Assembly (NCBI GenBank): GCA_016929355.1
Contig: JAFGJA010000016.1
Coordinates: 1-10,952 of the forward strand
Source: Anaerolineae bacterium
GTDB taxonomy: Bacteria; Chloroflexota; Anaerolineae; Aggregatilineales; Aggregatilineaceae
Length of the DNA stretch: 10,952 nucleotides
Direction of reading: 5' to 3'
The notes beneath the pieces are model-generated. The model was not told where the DNA came from. It was given only the letters and a program-made list of their open reading frames with translations, and did not search any database. Made by a program: the position numbers and the translations under genes. This document shows, piece by piece, positions 6,431-10,952 of the stretch. Position 1 is the first letter of the stretch. Every line of letters starts with the position of its first letter.

Positions 6431-6456
6431 GGGCGTATCGCGTGATACGCCCTTTT
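6431..6456 (+). terminator. Rho-independent terminator of the HEAT-repeat gene
   Basis: GGGCGTATC (6431-6439) and GATACGCCC (6444-6452) form a perfect 9-bp stem with a GCGT loop, followed by TTTT, 17 bp after the stop codon. The minus strand has no T run after the stem, so it is not a good terminator for the opposing gene. Confidence 0.88.
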
Positions 6457-6474
6457 ATTCCCTATCCTGCGTGA

Positions 6475-7413
6475 TTAATACGCTACAAACGACTCCAGCG
6501 TGACGGCGAAAGCATCCTGATCGCTCAGATAGCGGATGCAATACTGCGACGGATAGTAACCCGGTTCCGGCATTTCCTCCGGCATACTGATCGCAGCGCA
6601 GGTTTCAGGATTGCGTTCTTCCAAAAACGCATTCGTGATCATCGGTTCATAGAACGTCAGCCGCCCACCAAATGCCCCGTAAATCCAGGTGTGGGTGAAT
6701 TGTTCCGTCCCCATCAGTTCATGCGCCGCCATGTTGACCAGATGGTTGCCCATGCCCGGTGCGATCTCAGCCACATCAATATAGCCTGGCGGAAGCTGGC
6801 CTTCAGGCAGCGGCAGCGCAGCCTGGGCTAGCGTGTCGCATGTGACCGGGACGGGATGCTCACCGGCAGGCGCACCAGGCGGATTGGGCACAAAACACAT
6901 GGTATCGGCTGTAGCTGTCGCAATCGCGGTGCGCTCGTCGTTGGTGATCGTGTAGAAATGCATGTCAAAGTGCGGTTTATCGTAAACATCTGCCGGAGGA
7001 TGACCAAATGGGTTCCAGTTGATCACGGCATGTTTAAAAGGAATAGCCACCGCCGTGTCAGGGAAATAGAGGACAACCTCATGCCCACAGCACGGAATGA
7101 TGACATTGCCGCTAGCATCAACAACATCCCAATGCCCATCGCTTGGTGTTTCCGGCAGGCCAGACAGCAAGCCAGCCGTAAAATAGAGGCCAACATATTC
7201 CGGTTTACCAGACGAATCCGCAGTCACAAAGGTCTGGATCGCGCCATCACCAAATCCGGCGAGTTCGCCCCAGCTTGTGTTTGATCCAAAGGGAAGCGTT
7301 TGAATATCGGGACTTTGAGCGAATAGAGATGATCCAGCGAAAAGGGTCGTGACCAACGCTAATAACGCGATCCCGATACGTGCCATGCTGCGCATGGTGT
7401 AGGTTGATTTCAT
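6475..7413 (-). CDS. Secreted DUF5602/TTHB210-like protein
   Basis: From ATG 7413 the protein has 312 residues: a signal peptide (MARIGIALLALVTTLFAGSS, cleavage near FAQ at 31-33) and one globular domain. Landmarks are GHWDVVDASGNVI (93-105), KPHFDMHFYTI (146-156), GMGNHLVN (220-227) and FTHTWIYGAFGGRLTFYEPM (239-258). The many conserved His and acidic residues (HFDMHF, GNH, THTW) could bind a metal, which is inference. The pattern recalls DUF5602 proteins related to Thermus TTHB210, assigned from memory of motifs, with unknown biochemical function. A GTG at 7434 that overlaps the upstream stop codon would add seven residues. I prefer ATG 7413 because GGGAG lies ten bases before it and the longer form puts extra polar residues before the leader. 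It is second in a two-gene unit after the ABM-fold gene. Confidence 0.85.
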   Translation of the reverse strand: MKSTYTMRSMARIGIALLALVTTLFAGSSLFAQSPDIQTLPFGSNTSWGELAGFGDGAIQTFVTADSSGKPEYVGLYFTAGLLSGLPETPSDGHWDVVDASGNVIIPCCGHEVVLYFPDTAVAIPFKHAVINWNPFGHPPADVYDKPHFDMHFYTITNDERTAIATATADTMCFVPNPPGAPAGEHPVPVTCDTLAQAALPLPEGQLPPGYIDVAEIAPGMGNHLVNMAAHELMGTEQFTHTWIYGAFGGRLTFYEPMITNAFLEERNPETCAAISMPEEMPEPGYYPSQYCIRYLSDQDAFAVTLESFVAY

Positions 7414-7433
7414 GGTTGTTATGCTCCCGGACA

Positions 7434-7709
7434 CTATGAGTAATCTTCGTTGAGAAAATAGGCTTGCGGACGACTCACGACGCCAGCCTTTTGCATCGCC
7501 TGCCGCAAATCGTCAGATTCGGCGAACTGGCGAGCGTTGGCAACGGAATCCCATTCGAACAGAATCACCACATGATTAGGGTTATCGGCATCCCGGAAAA
7601 GCTGGTAAGCTTCGCACCCACTGGCTTGGCGCATATCATCATGCCGTTCAAATATAGTTCTCCACTGCGCATAATCTTCGACATCGTGAACAATGAGTAG
7701 ATGGGCCAT
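7434..7709 (-). CDS. ABM-fold (dimeric alpha/beta barrel) small protein
   Basis: The 91-residue protein has the length and pattern of the antibiotic biosynthesis monooxygenase (ABM) / dimeric ferredoxin-like barrel group. It has an N-terminal strand LLIVHDV, a helix YAQWRTIFERHDDMRQASG, strands around EAYQLFRDADNPNHVVILFEW (34-54) and a helix VANARQFAESDDLRQAMQKAG (56-76). Such proteins act as small cytosolic oxygenases, isomerases or stress-related ligand binders. No specific catalytic residue can be assigned, so the enzyme role is open. The start is well supported: AGGAG lies eight bases before the ATG. Its TAG stop lies 20 bp before the start of the secreted DUF5602-like gene, so co-transcription is likely. 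A strong promoter is found about 130 nt upstream. Confidence 0.85.
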   Translation of the reverse strand: MAHLLIVHDVEDYAQWRTIFERHDDMRQASGCEAYQLFRDADNPNHVVILFEWDSVANARQFAESDDLRQAMQKAGVVSRPQAYFLNEDYS

Positions 7710-7839
7710 CTTTCAATCTCCTATTACATATTTCCCCGCCGCCAGCCCATTATGCCTTTTGAGCAAGGGGTATCAGGGGCCTCTCTAATGGTTATTTTGA
7801 AGGGGTCCGGGTCAAACTGCCTGTGGGGAGACGAGCAAT
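7710..7839 (-). other. Long 5' leader of the ABM/DUF5602 transcript
   Basis: From the predicted start near 7839 to the ABM start codon there are about 130 untranslated nucleotides. They contain several G/C tracts (for example CCCCTTG near 7761-7770 and GGCTGGCGGCGGGG near 7735-7748, read on the minus strand) but no known riboswitch that I recognise and no clear terminator-antiterminator pair. Confidence 0.35.
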
Positions 7840-7845
7840 ATTTGT

Positions 7846-7874
7846 AATATATGCGATTACAGAATAATTGTCAA
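7846..7874 (-). promoter_or_regulatory. Near-consensus sigma-70 promoter for the ABM/DUF5602 pair
   Basis: On the minus strand a perfect TTGACA (7874-7869) is followed after exactly 17 nt by TATATT (7851-7846, 5 of 6). It is the best promoter in the window and lies in an AT-rich island (about 7838-7920) unlike the GC-rich surroundings, which could also act as an UP element. Confidence 0.7.
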
Positions 7875-7916
7875 TATTATATAATAAAAATCATGTAAAT
7901 AATAAAATTTACGATC

Positions 7917-7943
7917 AAAAAAGAGGCAGGTTTGAACCCTGCC
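7917..7943 (-). terminator. Rho-independent terminator of the DUF4397/SH3b gene
   Basis: On the minus strand GGCAGG (7943-7938) and CCTGCC (7930-7925) form a 6-bp GC-rich stem with a 7-nt loop. It is followed by TC and six Ts (plus-strand A run 7917-7922), about 28 bp after the stop codon. Confidence 0.78.
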
Positions 7944-7970
7944 CCAATCTATACCGATAACTGGCGAAAC

Positions 7971-10655
7971 CTAGCCCGCCATCGTATCCTCTTCACCGTT
8001 CACGATTGGCAGATCGATGATCTCATAGGGCTGACCACCGCGCGTGATCGTCAGGTATTGGACATTCACCCACCCGTCCAGATCACCCGCCGCCGACGTG
8101 TATGTCACCTGGACCCACGAGCCATCGCCGTTACGCCCGTTGATGACCATTGAGTCACCACTCGGAATACCGACAACGACACGGCCATCCGCCGTTGGCT
8201 GATCGCGCAGATTCAGGTTCGCGCCGGGATTCAGGTTGACCACACCAACCACGTCCTGTTGTTCGAGCGGAATAACCGGCGACTGGCCGGGCAGTTCATA
8301 GTAACCGGCTTCGCCCACATCGACGACAACCAAATCCTCAATGCCAACAGCCCGCCCCAGGCGCGTCAGCGTGACATACTGCTGCGACACCCAACCAATG
8401 GTCGCGCCGCCGTTTTCGGTGCGGTAGCGGACATAGAGCCAGACCGGATCAGTCGGCTGACCGACCAGACCCGCGCTCGGCGCTTCCGCATACCCCAGCA
8501 CCTCAAGTTGGGCCTGCGCCGGAACCAAATCGAGCGATTCGGACGCCGTTTCAGGATAGCGGCGCAACTGCAAGCTGACGCCCGGTTCGAGTCCGACGGT
8601 AGCGATCACCGCGTCAAAGAGCGGCGTGGGCGGCGAAACATTCGCGCCAACCACTTCGCCGGGCCGGTTAAACGGTTCTTCGGGCAGTTGTTCCCACAGT
8701 TCGTCGAGTTCATCCAGCAATTTCCCCCGGAATTCGACCCGCAAAAACTGCACATTGACCCAGCAGTTGACATACCCGCCACCTTGCGGCTCCCACCGGA
8801 CAGCCACCCACAAATCCTCAATCGCTTCGACAACGGGCGTCGGTTCCGGCGTGGGATCGCCGGTTTCGGGCACGAGCGGCGTACCGGTACGCCCGATGAC
8901 GGTTAGCGTCGTGCCACTGGGGATGAGGGCCAATGACTTGGCTTCAGAAGATGGCTGCTGGCGGCAGTGCAGATTCGCGCCAGGATTCAGTTCGACATAA
9001 GCAATCGGCAGCGGCCCGGCCCCGGCTGCGTTCACCGCCTGTGTCGGCTGAACAACGACCTGCGCCTGCGTCGGTTGAACCACCAACTCGCTCTGCGGCT
9101 GGGTGGGCTGGATCACCAATTCAGAATCGCCCTGAGCAAGCGGCTGCGTCGGCTCAATAACGACCTGCGGCGCCGTCGTCGGCTCAATAACCACCACTGG
9201 CGCTTGCGTCGCTAAGGGGAGATCGTCGGCGGGAGCCTGTGTTGCCAACGCCAACTCCTGAGTCGGTTCAACCTGGGCCGGCACGTCCGTCGGTTGGGGC
9301 TGCGCCACTACCGCCGGTTGCGCCGGAACGGGCATACTCAACAACCCGACATTGACCGCCGTACCCTGCACCTGGGCATTATATGGCGCGCTGTCGCTGC
9401 CATAGACCAGCACGGAATAGAGCATCCCGCCGTAATACGTTTCGGCAGGCATAACCATCGTGATCGGATTATCGCCCGCATCAATACTGATATTAAGCAT
9501 ATATTCGCCCGGCGTGACCGAGATGGCATCGCTTTGCGCGTTGGCGCTCAAAGCCGCAGCCAGGGCAGTAGACGCCGCATCGCTGAGATTCACGCTCACG
9601 GCTGCACCCGCGACGGCGTTGATCACATTCACGGAAGCCATGCTTTCCGCGACAGTCGCCGTTGAAGCAAACTGCTGGATCACCAGGGATGCATCCGCCT
9701 GTTGGCCGAGGATCACCACCGTCTGCGGCAGCATATCCGCCGCCAACGCGATCTCAGCGCTCAAGAGCGGTTCACCGGCAGGATCGGCCCCTGGCTCGTA
9801 GATCGAGATCGTGTGGATGTTCGCCGGAACCGCCAGATGCCCGGTCATGTCACCCAACGCGAAGGACGACGCGACCAACTGATCGCCCGCGTATACGTCA
9901 ACGGCGGCAAAATCGGAACTGCCATGCGCAAATTGCACCAGCACCGAATCGGCCTGCGCATTGATCGGAGTCACGATCACCTGCGCCGTTACGCTGCCTT
10001 CCACGCTGCCCATCGCCACAATCGTGTAGAGCATTCCGGCACGGATCGGCAAATTGCCAATATCGGCCAGCGCGCTTTCCACTGCGCCACCCGCCGGAAC
10101 CAGGACCAACCCCTGCACACTGGCGGGGATGTTGATCGTGCCATACTGGACGTTGTAATTAATCCCTTGCAGCAGGGGCACACCAAATTCGGTATTGACC
10201 ACATCCAACGCGGGCGCATCGGCCACCGCGCTGATCGCGGTCAGGCGGGCCATACCAAATTGGATTTCGTCCAGAATGTCTTCATACAGGAACGTTTCGA
10301 TAGCACCGGGCGCGCCCTGCGCCACGACGGTATACGCCAGATCAGGGGTGAGTGATACGGTTGCTTCAACCAAAGCAGGGGTATCTGTACCGGCCCCTGA
10401 CTGGCGCAGAATAAACTGGTATTCGCCGCTTGGCACAGCGAGGTGGGGCGTGCTGTCACCATACGCCAGCCCTGCCGCGATGCGCGTCCCGTTGGCGTAC
10501 ACGTCCACACTCGGCGCACCGGGTACGGCGTGCAGCACCCGCACGCGCGCTAAGGTATCCTGGGCTTGCGCCGGAGACCCACTTACCGGACCCGCCAGCA
10601 TAACGACCAATGCCGCTAGCAGCAGTCCGGTCAACATCCAAAGTCGATTTCTCAT
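7971..10655 (-). CDS. Exported protein with four DUF4397 repeats and three SH3b repeats
   Basis: From ATG 10655 the protein has 894 residues. A signal peptide (MRNRLWMLTGLLLAALVVML, cleavage near AQA at 29-31) is followed by four DUF4397-like beta repeats at about 37-118, 135-220, 237-320 and 340-420. Repeats one and three are canonical (VDVYANGTRIAAGLAYGDST and VDVYAGDQLVASSFALGDMT, each followed by HLAVP). Two and four are diverged. Residues 445-540 are a Pro/Gln/Thr linker with reiterated VxxPTQ. Three SH3b repeats follow at 549-641, 683-767 and 802-872, each starting with a V/LxLxPGxxLxxR motif. I found only two cysteines, Cys564 and Cys631, both in the first SH3b. There is no C-terminal anchor. 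A role in cell-envelope binding or adhesion is inferred from the domains. A TTG 18 bp upstream is rejected as start because GAGGAG (10669-10664) sits eight bases before the ATG. Confidence 0.9.
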   Translation of the reverse strand: MRNRLWMLTGLLLAALVVMLAGPVSGSPAQAQDTLARVRVLHAVPGAPSVDVYANGTRIAAGLAYGDSTPHLAVPSGEYQFILRQSGAGTDTPALVEATVSLTPDLAYTVVAQGAPGAIETFLYEDILDEIQFGMARLTAISAVADAPALDVVNTEFGVPLLQGINYNVQYGTINIPASVQGLVLVPAGGAVESALADIGNLPIRAGMLYTIVAMGSVEGSVTAQVIVTPINAQADSVLVQFAHGSSDFAAVDVYAGDQLVASSFALGDMTGHLAVPANIHTISIYEPGADPAGEPLLSAEIALAADMLPQTVVILGQQADASLVIQQFASTATVAESMASVNVINAVAGAAVSVNLSDAASTALAAALSANAQSDAISVTPGEYMLNISIDAGDNPITMVMPAETYYGGMLYSVLVYGSDSAPYNAQVQGTAVNVGLLSMPVPAQPAVVAQPQPTDVPAQVEPTQELALATQAPADDLPLATQAPVVVIEPTTAPQVVIEPTQPLAQGDSELVIQPTQPQSELVVQPTQAQVVVQPTQAVNAAGAGPLPIAYVELNPGANLHCRQQPSSEAKSLALIPSGTTLTVIGRTGTPLVPETGDPTPEPTPVVEAIEDLWVAVRWEPQGGGYVNCWVNVQFLRVEFRGKLLDELDELWEQLPEEPFNRPGEVVGANVSPPTPLFDAVIATVGLEPGVSLQLRRYPETASESLDLVPAQAQLEVLGYAEAPSAGLVGQPTDPVWLYVRYRTENGGATIGWVSQQYVTLTRLGRAVGIEDLVVVDVGEAGYYELPGQSPVIPLEQQDVVGVVNLNPGANLNLRDQPTADGRVVVGIPSGDSMVINGRNGDGSWVQVTYTSAAGDLDGWVNVQYLTITRGGQPYEIIDLPIVNGEEDTMAG
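9036..9275 (-). repeat. Degenerate coding repeats in the Pro/Thr/Gln linker
   Basis: Codons for residues 461-540 repeat an irregular unit of roughly 10-13 residues built around (V/I)(V/I)xPTQ (for example VIEPTQPL, VIQPTQPQ, VVQPTQAQ, VVQPTQAV). At DNA level the unit is seen as repeated CGGCTG/CGGTTG-AAC-like segments on the plus strand. Such tracts expand and contract by slippage and form extended surface spacers. Confidence 0.6.
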
Positions 10656-10663
10656 ACGTTGTG

Positions 10664-10669
10664 CTCCTC
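10664..10669 (-). promoter_or_regulatory. Ribosome binding site deciding the DUF4397/SH3b start
   Basis: GAGGAG on the minus strand lies eight bases before ATG 10655. It falls inside the extension that would be coding if the upstream TTG were used. Confidence 0.75.
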
Positions 10670-10733
10670 GCAATTAAAACTCTCTTTGTATCACAGCCCA
10701 CGCCTTCAGCGTCGCCACAACACAAGCCGCCCT

Positions 10734-10763
10734 ATTTTAGCGCAACAATGGCCCATTACCCAA
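10734..10763 (-). promoter_or_regulatory. Candidate promoter of the DUF4397/SH3b gene
   Basis: On the minus strand TTGGGT (10763-10758) and TAAAAT (10739-10734, 5 of 6) are 18 nt apart, giving a leader of about 70 nt. The -35 is only 4 of 6, so this is tentative. Confidence 0.35.
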
Positions 10764-10768
10764 CGGTG

Positions 10769-10790
10769 AATCGGCGATTTGCCGCCGATT
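10769..10790. repeat. Hairpin between the last two genes
   Basis: AATCGGCG (10769-10776) and CGCCGATT (10783-10790) form a perfect 8-bp stem around a 6-nt loop. It lies 31 bp past the stop of the partial gene at 10821. There is no T run on either side, so it may protect the 3' end or help factor-dependent termination. Confidence 0.45.
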
Positions 10791-10820
10791 AGTACCAATG
10801 TGAGGGGTCTGAGATCGACC

Positions 10821-10952
10821 TCACCCACCCAGGACATTCACCCGCAGCGTATCCAACATTTGCAGCGCGGCGAGATTCCACGCCGGAAACACACATTGAC
10901 TCGGCCCGTTTACCAGATCGGCCCAGATGTTGCCATCGCCCGGTTCCCAGAA
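10821..10952 (-). CDS. C-terminal end of an unidentified protein (partial)
   Basis: The minus strand is open from the window edge to TGA 10823-10821 and encodes 43 residues. They begin FWEPGDGNIWADLVNGPSQ, continue with CVFPAWNLAALQML and end in LRVNVLGG. Base use and composition match the neighbouring genes, and intergenic signals start right after the stop, so it is probably a real gene end. I do not recognise the family. The Trp-rich stretch and single Cys are the only landmarks. It lies upstream of the DUF4397/SH3b gene on the same strand, with 165 bp between, so they are probably separate units. Confidence 0.6.
   Translation of the reverse strand, partial: FWEPGDGNIWADLVNGPSQCVFPAWNLAALQMLDTLRVNVLGG

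Noticed and set aside
6431..6456. Terminator acting for both facing genes
   Set aside because: Only the plus strand has a T run after the stem.
8259..8906. 215-codon plus-strand open frame inside the SH3b region
   Set aside because: It is antisense to clear SH3b repeats and is Arg-rich shadow sequence.
9036..9275. Possible CRISPR-like or tandem repeat array
   Set aside because: Units are irregular in length and sequence, lie in frame and encode a PTQ-rich linker. There are no spacers.
10673..10673. TTG start for the DUF4397/SH3b protein
   Set aside because: The extension would contain the GAGGAG ribosome site, which is correctly spaced for ATG 10655.
1..10952. tRNA, rRNA, integrase, transposase, toxin-antitoxin or defence genes
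   Set aside because: None could be recognised by eye on either strand.

Overview
The window looks like a chromosomal stretch from a member of the Chloroflexota (Anaerolineae-like). This is inferred from style, not proven: moderately GC-rich DNA, secreted proteins with Thr/Pro-rich linkers and SH3b domains, DUF4397 repeats, an S15/CocE-type secreted hydrolase, and palindromic intergenic repeats. I saw no rRNA, tRNA, CRISPR array, phage gene, transposase or defence system.

Layout. Positions 1-435 carry no gene. They hold a C/G-rich palindromic intergenic repeat interrupted by a 247-bp MITE-like element (117-363) with perfect 18-bp terminal inverted repeats and a near-perfect 10-bp flanking duplication. 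Then on the minus strand come a TatD-family metal-dependent hydrolase (436-1239) and mtnA of the methionine salvage pathway (1312-2370). The stop codon of mtnA lies inside its own intrinsic terminator, and a candidate promoter sits upstream. Divergently on the plus strand lies a small lipoprotein with SH3b and Excalibur domains whose reading frame is broken in a Thr/Pro linker (2515-2691 and 2754-3173). It faces a secreted CocE/NonD-type alpha/beta hydrolase (3275-5107, minus).

The 344-bp gap at 5108-5451 holds the decayed N-terminus of a short-chain dehydrogenase and the probable promoter of the plus-strand HEAT-repeat membrane-associated protein (5452-6414), which ends at a clear terminator. 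A minus-strand pair follows: a small ABM-fold protein (7434-7709) and a secreted DUF5602/TTHB210-like protein (6475-7413). They appear to be one transcription unit from a near-consensus promoter in an AT-rich island (7846-7874). The last large gene (7971-10655, minus) encodes an 894-residue exported protein with four DUF4397-like repeats, a Pro/Thr/Gln linker and three SH3b repeats. It has its own terminator and candidate promoter. The window ends within the 3' end of one more minus-strand gene (10821-10952).

How they fit together. Except for the ABM/DUF5602 pair, the genes look like independent housekeeping and cell-surface units rather than one pathway. Four of the products are exported or surface-anchored. 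I see no convincing new multi-gene system. The items most worth following are the nested intergenic mobile element, the frameshifted lipoprotein, the SDR remnant and the repeat architecture of the DUF4397/SH3b protein.
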